From positions 1 through 51,569 of the IMG/VR virus record IMGVR_UViG_3300047333_000128: DNA of 51,569 nt; one strand, given 5' to 3'. The translations under genes were made by a program, and so were the position numbers. The notes under the pieces are model-generated. The model was not told where the DNA came from, ran no database searches, and worked only from the letters and a program-made list of their open reading frames with translations. This document shows, piece after piece, positions 1 to 6,284 of this stretch (positions are counted from its first letter, which is position 1; the number at the start of each line of letters is the position of its first letter). The DNA is from a virus.

Positions 1-8
1 TGCGTTCG

Positions 9-314
9 GTGAATCTCATGTGGGCTGACATCGAAGCGCGCAAGTGGACCGAAGAAGGTCTCGAAGATACGCTCACGGATCACGACAAGCTAGAACGTGT
101 TGCGAAGGTGATCGTATCGCCGCAATGCTTCTCGCAATGGGACGACTATCTCGCCGACCTTATTCTCGCAAAGTACAATCTGCATCCAACAATCGACGAC
201 GTTCGTGTTGGATACATGCAGCGGGATGCACTCTTGCTTGTCGATTACGTCGAGCACGTATTCGCTCGTAAGTTTGAAACGTTACTACTAGAGCGCAATG
301 TTCCAACTGCCTAG
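9..314 (+). CDS. hypothetical phage protein, 101 aa
   Basis: I do not recognise a family. The frame opens with GTG at the very left edge of the window, with an ATG three codons later, so the true start could lie outside. The product is acidic to neutral and alpha-helical in character, with several tryptophans (W5, W13, W44) and no membrane segment. It overlaps the start of the next gene by 17 bases, which suggests translational coupling in a rightward chain of small genes. Codon use matches the surrounding phage genes. Confidence 0.6.
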   Translation: MNLMWADIEARKWTEEGLEDTLTDHDKLERVAKVIVSPQCFSQWDDYLADLILAKYNLHPTIDDVRVGYMQRDALLLVDYVEHVFARKFETLLLERNVPTA

Positions 315-528
315 TGCGGTTGGACGTAAGTGCGTAATCGATAACAAGGATGCGCTACTAACGGTTCATCGCCAAGCATTCTGTCGCGGGTGTGCAGAAC
401 ACTTGCGGCAGATGTGGGGTGATCGACCTGGGCCTATCACGAGTGCATTCGTAACGAAGTACATCGATGGCTATCGTAAGCTACTGCGCGAAGTTTTTAG
501 CGACGAGGAACCAACTCAAATTGGGTGA
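298..528 (+). CDS. small hypothetical protein, 76 aa
   Basis: No family recognised. The ATG lies inside the last codons of the preceding gene. The protein has a short Cys-containing stretch (FCRGCAEHL, residues 28-36) of CxxC type, but only one such pair, so metal binding would need a partner pair from another chain. A helical C-terminal half follows. Its stop overlaps the likely TTG start of the next gene, so the four genes from 9 to 1124 appear coupled. Confidence 0.6.
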   Translation: MFQLPSAVGRKCVIDNKDALLTVHRQAFCRGCAEHLRQMWGDRPGPITSAFVTKYIDGYRKLLREVFSDEEPTQIG

Positions 529-775
529 CTTCAAAGAACGTTGCGAAGCCGTTCTTGCACACATGCACCGCGTAACTGAATTTGCAAAGACCCTCGATCA
601 ACGCAAGGGGTTGCCGGTCGTTGACTTCATCAAACTCGTCACGTCGTTCGCTGACGATCTTGAAGCTGCAATTGATGGGCAACCCCTTGTTCACGCAACT
701 GATCCTGTGCTACGGTGGCAAGAGCTACAGCACAAAGACCCGCACGACAACAGCAGCACGCACGGGAGTAATTGA
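521..775 (+). CDS. small hypothetical helical protein, 84 aa
   Basis: I place the start at the TTG overlapping the previous stop, because a purine-rich GAGGAA stands about ten bases upstream; a longer frame back to 467 would overlap the previous gene by 62 bases. The product is helical with a polar, Asp/His/Ser-rich C-terminal tail. No domain is recognised. Function unknown. Confidence 0.5.
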   Translation: MGDFKERCEAVLAHMHRVTEFAKTLDQRKGLPVVDFIKLVTSFADDLEAAIDGQPLVHATDPVLRWQELQHKDPHDNSSTHGSN

Positions 776-776
776 A

Positions 777-1124
777 TTGGACGTCAACGCGTATCACGAA
801 GAAGCGGAGCGCACGATGAATGGCGACTTCGCAATCACGCTAACGCAGAACGAGGGCATGCTGATGTGCGGTGCTCTTGGTCTCGCCGGTGAGTCCGGTG
901 AGTTTGTTGATCTCGTGAAGAAGTTCTTTTTCCATCAACACAAAATCAGTGAAGACAAACTCATCAAAGAGGCTGGCGATATTATGTGGTACATCGCACT
1001 TGTTTGTACAGCACTTAACGTTGATCTCGAAACGGTTGCGCAGATAAACATTGCGAAGCTGCGCGAACGCTATCCCGAAGGCTTCACAGCGGAACGCTCG
1101 ATCAACCGTAAAGTTGAAGTATGA
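777..1124 (+). CDS. MazG-like nucleotide pyrophosphohydrolase
   Basis: An all-alpha NTP pyrophosphohydrolase of the MazG-like superfamily, 115 aa, a usual size for single-domain phage members. The metal-binding motif is clear: GESGE (residues about 38-42) supplies the E-x-x-E half and EAGD (about 62-65) the E-x-x-D half on the next helix. Known members hydrolyse NTPs or dNTPs to NMP and PPi in the cytoplasm; phage copies are proposed to cleanse nucleotide pools or blunt (p)ppGpp-linked host responses. The TTG start is chosen because it follows the previous stop and has GGGAG about eight bases upstream. The upstream extension of the frame to 582 is a shadow of the neighbouring gene. Confidence 0.8.
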   Translation: MDVNAYHEEAERTMNGDFAITLTQNEGMLMCGALGLAGESGEFVDLVKKFFFHQHKISEDKLIKEAGDIMWYIALVCTALNVDLETVAQINIAKLRERYPEGFTAERSINRKVEV

Positions 1125-1198
1125 TTGGTAAGTTCTTCAAACGCGTCAAAGCGGTGTGTGATCGAGTGCGCGGCATCTTTACGAATCGACCTTGGTGA
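1121..1198 (+). CDS. tiny cationic peptide, 25 aa
   Basis: The ATG overlaps the TGA of the MazG-like gene (ATGA), the arrangement used throughout this phage. The 25-residue product is strongly basic (K4, K7, R8, K10, R15, R17, R23) with hydrophobic residues spaced like an amphipathic helix and a terminal Pro-Trp. It overlaps the next tiny frame by four bases (GTGA). Too short for homology arguments; the support is the coupling pattern and composition. Confidence 0.4.
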   Translation: MIGKFFKRVKAVCDRVRGIFTNRPW

Positions 1199-1269
1199 AG
1201 CTGAACGATTGGCTTCTGTTGATTGCCATCTATCTCTGGGTGTTCGTGATCTGTCTGTACGCCACGTAA
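1195..1269 (+). CDS. tiny single-pass membrane peptide, 24 aa
   Basis: The GTG start overlaps the previous stop (GTGA). After a short polar N-terminus (MKLNDW) the rest is one hydrophobic segment of about 17 residues ending in TAA. It would be a minimal inner-membrane peptide. Together with the preceding basic peptide it could form a two-peptide unit, but that is inference. It is the last rightward frame before the convergent gene at 1285-1458. Confidence 0.4.
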   Translation: MKLNDWLLLIAIYLWVFVICLYAT

Positions 1270-1280
1270 AATAAAGAAGA

Positions 1281-1297
1281 CCCCTCACTTGGAGGGG
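1281..1297 (-). terminator. intrinsic terminator overlapping a stop codon
   Basis: A perfect 6-bp stem (CCCCTC / GAGGGG) with a 5-base loop. Read leftward it is followed by a T-rich tract (TCTTCTTTATTTT); rightward there is no T tract. The stop codon of the leftward gene at 1285-1458 lies inside the stem. Confidence 0.6.
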
Positions 1298-1458
1298 CCG
1301 TGGATGTTTGCGACCGTCTTTCCTTTTTGCGCTAGTTCGAGTCCGAGGAGTAGCATTGTCACGTAGGCTTTTTGATCGATGCAGTGGACTTCGCTTTGAC
1401 TCGTGAGCAGCTTCGTTAATCTGCGTTTGGCTTGTGCGTGCGTTTCTGTTTGCTTCAT
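1285..1458 (-). CDS. small hypothetical protein from a leaderless transcript, 57 aa
   Basis: A 57-aa basic, soluble frame on the minus strand. No domain recognised. It is credible because its ATG sits exactly where the transcript of a near-consensus sigma70 promoter (1465-1492) would begin, and because its stop lies in an intrinsic terminator. It therefore looks like a self-contained single-gene unit, expressed without a Shine-Dalgarno sequence. Genes of this layout in phages are often early, host-directed proteins, but nothing in the sequence proves that here. Confidence 0.6.
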   Translation of the reverse strand: MKQTETHAQAKRRLTKLLTSQSEVHCIDQKAYVTMLLLGLELAQKGKTVANIHGPSK

Positions 1459-1464
1459 GAGTTA

Positions 1465-1492
1465 AGTATACTCATAAGCAAACAGTTGTCAA
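1465..1492 (-). promoter_or_regulatory. sigma70-type promoter giving a leaderless mRNA
   Basis: On the minus strand, TTGACA (1487-1492), a 16-base spacer and TATACT (1465-1470). Six bases separate the -10 box from the ATG at 1458, so the predicted +1 is the A of the start codon. A GTTGTCAAC motif covers the -35 box and recurs in the promoter region at 37232-37240. Confidence 0.75.
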
Positions 1493-1524
1493 CGCAATTA
1501 GCAATCGTGTGAGCTAACGCACGT

Positions 1525-1779
1525 TCAACGCGGACGCAGGGTTCCTAATTCGCTAATAACGTCTTCGACAAACTCTTTGCACCAATCTTTCAGTTCTTGG
1601 TTGTCGTACGTCAACAATTCATTATTGCGATGAGCATCCTGCGATGCTTCAATAATCTTATCGAGCAGCATGTTCGCAGCAAGCTCGCGCCCCGTAGGTT
1701 GCGGCAGCGGTGTAAAACGTGGCAAAAGACTCTTCCTCCCGGTTGCAAAGATGCGTTGACCGCCCGTTAGCTTTGGCAT
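1525..1779 (-). CDS. hypothetical protein, 84 aa
   Basis: No family recognised. The N-terminal third is basic and proline-rich (residues 1-30); the rest is an acidic helical region with a possible coiled coil (about 36-78). It lies 10 bases downstream of the gene at 1790-2056 in a leftward chain (2881 to 1525) whose members overlap or nearly touch, so it is likely the last gene of that operon. Confidence 0.55.
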   Translation of the reverse strand: MPKLTGGQRIFATGRKSLLPRFTPLPQPTGRELAANMLLDKIIEASQDAHRNNELLTYDNQELKDWCKEFVEDVISELGTLRPR

Positions 1780-1789
1780 CGGATTGTTG

Positions 1790-2056
1790 CTAATCGAGAT
1801 ACCCCTTCTCGCGTAACGATTCAGCTATCCATGTCGTTTGCCAAACGCGAAACGCATTGACTTCATCGGGGAATGCGTCTTCGAGTTTGCGCAGATTGTG
1901 CTCGTCGGCGGCAACGATAGCTGCCCAGAGTGCAGTGAAGAATTGACCATGATCCTGCCACTGCCAGCGAAGGATGATGGCTTCTACGCCAACGACCTCG
2001 CCGGTCGCAACCGCAACGAGCGCACGCTGACGTGTGGGATTCTCTGAACTAGTCAT
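1790..2056 (-). CDS. hypothetical protein, 88 aa
   Basis: Start set at the ATG that overlaps the stop of the upstream gene by 8 bases; the open frame extends further upstream, but that part is the shadow of the 2049-2480 gene. The product is an alpha-helical, tryptophan-rich protein (W30, W32, W42, W76, W80) with no membrane segment. Function unknown. Confidence 0.55.
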   Translation of the reverse strand: MTSSENPTRQRALVAVATGEVVGVEAIILRWQWQDHGQFFTALWAAIVAADEHNLRKLEDAFPDEVNAFRVWQTTWIAESLREKGYLD

Positions 2057-2480
2057 TCGGATCGACCGACGTAATGCGCAGGTTATCCAACTGATTGAAC
2101 GCGTTCTCAAACTTCGTCCAATCAGACGGGTTCTGATGAAGCAAGATGTCGGCGTGTTCCATCTTCGTTGTGATCGAGCGCAACGCAGCTTCTTCTTGCG
2201 CACCGTCTTCGTCGATACCGGCGAGGAAGTATGCGGAGTGCATACGATACGTTGCTTCCGAAAGGAAGTTCTCGATCATGTGCTCCGGTGCGCGCAAGAA
2301 GTTAGCGTGCAGGTTGGTGAGATACATGACGCTATCCGTACACAGCAAAGCAATTGATTTGCAATAGCGTGCATGGTCGCTTCGATCACCTTCGTTGAAG
2401 CGGGCGAACGTGTAGAGTAGGTCACGTGTCTCGTTGACGATTGTCTCGACGTGATCCATGAATGCGTCGTTGCGCTTCAT
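2049..2480 (-). CDS. hypothetical all-helical protein, 143 aa
   Basis: A soluble, predicted all-alpha protein rich in His, Asp and Glu, with no recognised domain. The ATG overlaps the TGA of the upstream gene (ATGA). The helical, acidic pattern with HxxxxxxH and D/E clusters could suit a four-helix-bundle metal protein, but no canonical motif is present. Middle gene of the leftward 2881-1525 operon. Confidence 0.6.
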   Translation of the reverse strand: MKRNDAFMDHVETIVNETRDLLYTFARFNEGDRSDHARYCKSIALLCTDSVMYLTNLHANFLRAPEHMIENFLSEATYRMHSAYFLAGIDEDGAQEEAALRSITTKMEHADILLHQNPSDWTKFENAFNQLDNLRITSVDPND

Positions 2481-2881
2481 CCTTCAAACTCCAATTGAAC
2501 GTTCTCGCTGATTGGCTGTTCGGAGTAATTGAATTCATCCGAATCAAGTTCATCAGGGAGCGAAAGTTCGATGGGTTCAAGGTCAAGTTGTTCCCATTCG
2601 TCTTTCCAACTAACGTAGTTTTGACCGCGTTCGCCTTCTTGCCACTTCTCGCTGCGGTCGGCAATGTAATCGTCCATTTCGGAAACGATACCATCGCGGA
2701 AGTCGCGCAGCTTTTCTAACTCGTCGTTGTACTTCTGTTGATCTTCTTCGAGTTTTTCTTTTGCTGCGCCAAGTGTTTGATTGAACGTTGCGATTGCGGT
2801 CTCTAAGTTTGATGCTTCAAGATAGCAATTGCTTTCGAGTTCAGCTAGTTCGCTTTGCTGTTTCTTTGATAGTCGTAGCAC
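2477..2881 (-). CDS. coiled-coil hypothetical protein, 134 aa
   Basis: Residues about 5-75 form a long heptad-rich coiled coil full of Glu, Lys and Gln; the C-terminal 50 residues are very acidic. No family recognised. GTG start with GGGAG on the minus strand about eleven bases upstream, separated by the block TCATCTCACC. The same SD-plus-block arrangement precedes the gene at 8400-9425, so the two operons share their leader design. First gene of the leftward operon. Confidence 0.65.
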   Translation of the reverse strand: MLRLSKKQQSELAELESNCYLEASNLETAIATFNQTLGAAKEKLEEDQQKYNDELEKLRDFRDGIVSEMDDYIADRSEKWQEGERGQNYVSWKDEWEQLDLEPIELSLPDELDSDEFNYSEQPISENVQLEFEG

Positions 2882-2882
2882 G

Positions 2883-2946
2883 GGTGAGATGACTCCCTTA
2901 TAGTTAGCTGCACCGTTAGTAGATGGTTGCGGTGTTCTGCTACTAT
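2883..2946. promoter_or_regulatory. repeated control cassette, copy A
   Basis: Contains GGTGAGATGACTCC (2883-2896), a 16-base motif GTTAGTAGATGGTTGC (2915-2930) and, ten bases further, TGC plus TACTAT (2938-2946), an extended -10-like box. Both longer blocks recur in the same order at 9430-9523. The TAGATGGTTGC, 10-base gap and TAC(A/T)AT order is also found directly before the helicase gene on the minus strand at 36579-36605. Read leftward, the -10-like core also gives TATAGT, so the cassette may promote in both directions. Confidence 0.55.
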
Positions 2947-3188
2947 AACTTCCCTTCGCGCTTCAGGGTTTCCAACCATGCTGGCGCGAGCAGCGCAGCG
3001 GCATGATCCTCGCAGACGATCCGGCCGTCGCGGAGCATCAAGAGTCGGTCGAATCCCCCGCACGTGGCGCACGACCATCGCGCGATGATCGACCGGCAGA
3101 GGGCGATGAATCGGACATGCGGGCAGCGGCCTGTCGCCGGTCTTCGATCTCGCGCGATACATTCGTCGCAACAGCTTGCGTCATCCAA
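2943..3188 (-). CDS. putative zinc-ribbon protein, 81 aa
   Basis: The frame contains several cysteine pairs: CCDEC near the N-terminus, a single Cys at about residue 22, CATC at about 40-43 and CEDH at about 58-61, as in a small zinc ribbon. The TTG at 3188 gives a 151-base overlap with the upstream membrane-protein gene. A later start would keep only the CATC...CEDH half. The overlap segment is GC-richer than its surroundings. Either this is a genuine dual-coding stretch or the start is internal; the downstream half is the more secure. Confidence 0.45.
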   Translation of the reverse strand: MDDASCCDECIARDRRPATGRCPHVRFIALCRSIIARWSCATCGGFDRLLMLRDGRIVCEDHAAALLAPAWLETLKREGKL

Positions 3189-3448
3189 ACTACTATCCCC
3201 GCAGCGAGCAATCCACTGTAGCCGAAGTGCTTATAGACGATTGCGCAGCCTGCAATCATGACGACCATTGGTCCCCAAGGAATGCGGAGCGTTGTGAACG
3301 AGTAGTTGCGGCGCATGCGAAGACCTGCGTATTTCCAATCGGTCGGGATCATGTCGCCGGTGCGAAAGACGCCAATCTTCGACATGTCGGGGGCGATGAA
3401 CGTCGCCTCTAAGTAATCGGGTATCGTGCATGGATAGTGCGATGCCAT
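3038..3448 (-). CDS. two-pass membrane protein, 136 aa
   Basis: Residues about 1-55 are soluble. Two hydrophobic segments follow at about 58-74 (WGPMVVMIAGCAIVYKH) and 78-97, then a basic, Ser/Arg-rich hydrophilic tail. No family recognised. The N-terminal half reads like a small globular domain facing the cytoplasm. The ATG lies 6 bases after a TGA-TATAGT extended -10 box, so the mRNA should be leaderless; no Shine-Dalgarno is possible. It is divergent from the gene at 3467. Confidence 0.65.
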   Translation of the reverse strand: MASHYPCTIPDYLEATFIAPDMSKIGVFRTGDMIPTDWKYAGLRMRRNYSFTTLRIPWGPMVVMIAGCAIVYKHFGYSGLLAAGIVVWMTQAVATNVSREIEDRRQAAARMSDSSPSAGRSSRDGRAPRAGDSTDS

Positions 3449-3466
3449 TGTGCTACTATATCACCC
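3449..3466. promoter_or_regulatory. symmetrical divergent promoter, both transcripts leaderless
   Basis: Only 18 bp separate two start codons facing away from each other. Rightward: TGC + TACTAT (3451-3459), then 7 bases, then ATG (3467). Leftward: TGA + TATAGT (3463-3455), then 6 bases, then ATG (3448). Both are extended -10 elements sharing the same base pairs, with no clear -35 boxes, and neither gene can have a Shine-Dalgarno sequence. Confidence 0.75.
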
Positions 3467-4060
3467 ATGTCGAGTCTAAGCCGCCTTGAGATTCGAGAGA
3501 TACTTCGTTGTCTCTCGCGCGATTGCGAACCTGAAGTTGTTGCAAAACTTCAATCGATGCTCGGAACAACTACGCCGACTTTTGAAATCGTCGTTGATTC
3601 GCGCATGCCTGAAAATACGTTTGCATTTGTTGACAAGCAAAAACCAAAGCCGACCTTTGAATTCGACATGCCGCGTCAAGCCTACGGTCATCTAAACGAT
3701 GAAGAGTTTGAAGGGCTCTACATGTTACGCCGCGCGGAAGCGGAGCGTCAATTCAAACGTTTGCAAGGTGAATCGTTCGAGTCACTTGCACCATTACGTT
3801 TGCCTGTAGAATACAAAATCGAACGCACTGCGAAGGGAGAGAAAAACAGCGTAGGCGACACTTGTGTCGATCTGACGCCGGAAGGCTTTTCCATTTTTCA
3901 GTGCAGCAATGGGCACGGGTACGTTGCTAACAATCCTGCTGTTCGCGGTTGCACGACATGTGCGGTCGCGGGCAACAACGGAGCAAACAGAGAAGAAGCG
4001 GTTGCTGCAAGAACTTCCGTTGATCGAGGAGCTATTCCCGGTCACGATTCCAATTGGTGA
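3467..4060 (+). CDS. hypothetical protein with C-terminal Cys motif, 197 aa
   Basis: No family recognised. The N-terminal 40 residues look like a helical oligomerisation segment. The centre is charged and helical (residues about 75-115). Near the C-terminus are CSNGHGY (about 152) and CTTC (about 168-171), which could bind one metal ion. The ATG at 3467 is preferred over the in-frame GTG at 3437 because the promoter lies between them. The gene leads a tightly packed rightward operon to 5518. Confidence 0.65.
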   Translation: MSSLSRLEIREILRCLSRDCEPEVVAKLQSMLGTTTPTFEIVVDSRMPENTFAFVDKQKPKPTFEFDMPRQAYGHLNDEEFEGLYMLRRAEAERQFKRLQGESFESLAPLRLPVEYKIERTAKGEKNSVGDTCVDLTPEGFSIFQCSNGHGYVANNPAVRGCTTCAVAGNNGANREEAVAARTSVDRGAIPGHDSNW

Positions 4061-4071
4061 AAGGAACTTTA

Positions 4072-4632
4072 GTGAAAGCCACCACTGAAATGGTCAATGA
4101 AATGCTGCGCGATGACGGCACTAAAATCATCGATACACTCATCTCAAAGAACACGCATTACGACAATTCAGCTATGAACCCGTTCAACGTATTTGCAAAG
4201 GGCAATGCGTTCGACAAAATCAAAGTGCGCATCGACGACAAACTCGCGCGACTATCAAACGCATTCCAGGCTGACGTTCAACCGAATGACATCAGCGCAA
4301 TCTTCGGGAACGAAGATACGATTCAAGACCTCATCGGCTATCTGCTATTGCTGCGATGTGCTGCACGACTCGCATCGCAAGCACGATACGCCGAAGAGGA
4401 AGAACGCGAGAACACGTACTTGGTTGCAAAGTCGGTCGATCCATACGGCGAACGCATTGCCAACATCGAAGAGGCAGTTGAACGCTTAACCAAAGTGGTC
4501 TTACTGCAATCGGAATTCAAGCCGACCATCGGCGTCGAATCTGCCCAGGTTGTCGTGGATCGAAAAACGAAACAACCGAGGCCGCGTCGAAAGCCTGGAC
4601 CGGCGAAGAAACTCTCTCGCCGCAAAAAGTAA
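4072..4632 (+). CDS. DUF1599/Nmad1-like nucleotide-modification-associated protein
   Basis: The central region carries the pattern I associate with phage proteins of the Nmad1 (DUF1599) family: a KNTHYDNSAMNP-type segment (about residues 26-37), RIDDKLARL (about 54-62) and EDTIQDLIGYLLLLR (about 83-97). The family is all-alpha and related to NTP-pyrophosphohydrolases; it is linked by gene neighbourhood to modified nucleotides. A C-terminal basic tail rich in Arg, Lys and Pro is added here. GTG at 4072 has AAAGGA just upstream; TTG at 4054 or GTG at 4057 are alternatives. Assignment is by motif memory, not by search. Confidence 0.6.
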   Translation: MKATTEMVNEMLRDDGTKIIDTLISKNTHYDNSAMNPFNVFAKGNAFDKIKVRIDDKLARLSNAFQADVQPNDISAIFGNEDTIQDLIGYLLLLRCAARLASQARYAEEEERENTYLVAKSVDPYGERIANIEEAVERLTKVVLLQSEFKPTIGVESAQVVVDRKTKQPRPRRKPGPAKKLSRRKK

Positions 4633-4643
4633 AGGAGCGAACG

Positions 4644-4865
4644 ATGGCTGTTGCCGCACTTGGCGCAACGCATCCGACCGACGTCAGCTTATCGGCAGTA
4701 ACGCCGTACTCTGTCAATCACTACGTCGCCGGAACGATCCACCACACCGCAACCGAAGTTGGCAACATCTCCGGTCAAGGTGAAACGGAAGTTGAAATCG
4801 ATGCAATGGGCGATCCGATTATTGCACCGGCAGAAAACTCGACCACGTACGACGAGGATGGCTAA
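4644..4865 (+). CDS. small acidic hypothetical protein, 73 aa
   Basis: ATG with a strong AAAGGAG seven bases upstream. The product is Thr/Val-rich and acidic at the C-terminus, with a beta-strand-like pattern, as in small phage decoration or tail-accessory proteins. It ends four codons after a Tyr-Asp-Glu-Asp stretch. No family recognised; well-formed ribosome binding site is the main support. Confidence 0.55.
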   Translation: MAVAALGATHPTDVSLSAVTPYSVNHYVAGTIHHTATEVGNISGQGETEVEIDAMGDPIIAPAENSTTYDEDG

Positions 4866-4892
4866 CACATAACACGCGGGGGTGCTGCAGTA

Positions 4893-5198
4893 ATGCAGCA
4901 TCCCCACTTCAATCAGAAAGCCACAATGATTGATCCACAAGGGCGTACGGTTCAAACCCTTACGCTGAAAGACCCAGAAGAAATCAAAAAGGCGATTCGC
5001 GAATCGCACGATTCGGAAACGCCAACTGACGATCTACTGCGCTTGTGCGTCATCCCGCTATTGATGGACGTGCGCAACATTCTCTTCGCCGCGTTTCAAG
5101 TGTTCTTGCCGTTCCAAGGTGTCGGCAATACCGTCGTTGCGCTACTTGCGCAGGTACGTGACAACACCGGCAGCAACAAGATTCACATACCGCGATGA
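4893..5198 (+). CDS. hypothetical protein with hydrophobic C-terminal half, 101 aa
   Basis: Residues about 1-45 are polar. Residues about 46-85 carry two hydrophobic stretches, including LLMDVRNILFAAFQVFLPF, which may be membrane-associated or an oligomerisation helix pair. An internal ATG at 4926 is an alternative start. The stop overlaps the ATG of the next gene. Function unknown. Confidence 0.55.
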   Translation: MQHPHFNQKATMIDPQGRTVQTLTLKDPEEIKKAIRESHDSETPTDDLLRLCVIPLLMDVRNILFAAFQVFLPFQGVGNTVVALLAQVRDNTGSNKIHIPR

Positions 5199-5518
5199 AC
5201 GCAGTTGCGTATCACGAACACGTCGCAGCACTCTTCGAAGCAAGGGTGCCGAAGTCGCACGTCTTGCAAGAGAATGCAAACTGCGGAAAGAGTTTCACGC
5301 ATGACTACGTGCGCTCGCGCTTCCGCTACTTCCGGCAAGATGGGGTTAAACGAGCTATCGTCGTGTTTACTAATCGCCATGACAATATCACAGCTACGCC
5401 GGAAGACGGATTTAAAGCCATCATGTACGCGCTCACTGATCTATGGCAACCGCAAGAACACGAGGGGTGGAACGAATACGACCTCCAAGTTCTCTTAGAG
5501 GCCGTATCGAATCGTTAA
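5195..5518 (+). CDS. hypothetical protein, 107 aa
   Basis: Starts by ATGA overlap with the preceding gene and ends 4 bases into the convergent gene at 5515. Soluble, mixed alpha/beta, with a basic middle (residues about 38-62). No family recognised. Last gene of the 3467-5518 operon; no intrinsic terminator is visible at its end. Confidence 0.6.
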   Translation: MNAVAYHEHVAALFEARVPKSHVLQENANCGKSFTHDYVRSRFRYFRQDGVKRAIVVFTNRHDNITATPEDGFKAIMYALTDLWQPQEHEGWNEYDLQVLLEAVSNR

Positions 5519-5703
5519 ACACCTTCACCGTTTGTGTAGTATTCTAAGTGCGCATCGTCGTAGTAGTTCTGGGCGTTATCAGCTTCTAGCTGCGCCTTTA
5601 GCATCTCGACAACGATGCTGTTGTACCGCTCGCGCGTTGCTTTCAATTGCTCTAGTGCTGCATCAAGTCGCTTCGTAGCGTTGTCGAGTTTGTCGCGTGT
5701 CAT
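5515..5703 (-). CDS. small coiled-coil protein, 62 aa
   Basis: Almost the whole chain is one amphipathic helix with heptad spacing of Leu, Val and Ala. Its ATG overlaps the stop of the upstream gene (ATGA). Proteins of this shape in phages are often small oligomeric scaffolds or inhibitors, but no specific role can be stated. Confidence 0.55.
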   Translation of the reverse strand: MTRDKLDNATKRLDAALEQLKATRERYNSIVVEMLKAQLEADNAQNYYDDAHLEYYTNGEGV

Positions 5704-6041
5704 TGAACCGCCTTTGCATCGTCGGCCGTGATCTGACGAAGTTGTGCGTTCACTTCATCAGCGGTCGGCGGATTGGGAGGATTCGCCATCGCGTCGAGTA
5801 TCGGCGCAACGTCTTCGGGATTGACGTCTGAACAATCGGTAATGAATGCACCGTCGTCAGCGTAATCGTGATCCGTTGCAGCGGTCGTAGACCAAACGAT
5901 GCGAATGTACTTTGCGTGTCCGCACACCGTCGTAGCGGCGTGCATCTCGTGCTCCTGAAGAAGCATCTTCTCGCCCAGGCCCGCACCGGCGAGGAACATC
6001 ATTCCCCACAGTGCGAGACGCTGGACGCTATAGGTAGTCAT
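5700..6041 (-). CDS. exported or membrane-anchored hypothetical protein, 113 aa
   Basis: The N-terminus has a hydrophobic segment (residues about 8-23, LALWGMMFLAGAGLG) that could be a signal anchor. A polar domain with Cys at about 38 and 68 follows, so one disulfide is possible if exported. ATG at 6041 is chosen because TAGGAGGT stands about ten bases upstream; the open frame extends further but without such a site. The C-terminal third is acidic and helical. Confidence 0.6.
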   Translation of the reverse strand: MTTYSVQRLALWGMMFLAGAGLGEKMLLQEHEMHAATTVCGHAKYIRIVWSTTAATDHDYADDGAFITDCSDVNPEDVAPILDAMANPPNPPTADEVNAQLRQITADDAKAVQ

Positions 6042-6159
6042 TGCTGAAGTACCTCCTAACAGGTACGGGATGAATGATCGAGAGTGAAAGCGCGTGCAAC
6101 TTGAAAATTGCAAACGCCGGGATCGACAGTATGATTGACGTTGCAATGAATGTTTCCAT
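6028..6159 (-). CDS. possible small membrane protein, 43 aa
   Basis: A short frame whose residues about 4-30 are hydrophobic (TSIILSIPAFAIFKLHAL), followed by a basic tail. It overlaps the 5' end of the next gene by 14 bases. No Shine-Dalgarno is visible and no clear promoter fits a leaderless start, so support is only composition and coupling. Confidence 0.3.
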   Translation of the reverse strand: METFIATSIILSIPAFAIFKLHALSLSIIHPVPVRRYFSNDYL

Positions 6160-6183
6160 GTAACTAACAACTTGTGCAGCTAC

Positions 6184-6243
6184 CAAACGTTTGCAAACGA
6201 TCCGACAGTGTGACGCAGCACACAGCCCGTCAAACACGTTTGA
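6184..6243. promoter_or_regulatory. cluster of operator-like palindromes
   Basis: CAAACGTTTG (6184-6193) and CGTTTGCAAACG (6188-6199) are perfect overlapping palindromes; TCAAACACGTTTGA (6230-6243) is a third, imperfect copy 42 bases away. GTGTG / CACAC inverted arms (6209-6224) lie between. The cluster is upstream of the leftward genes at 6159 and 6041 and next to the structured region that follows. Confidence 0.45.
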
Positions 6244-6284
6244 AAATGCAACCTAATTCAATAGCTTTGGGTTGGTAATTGCAG

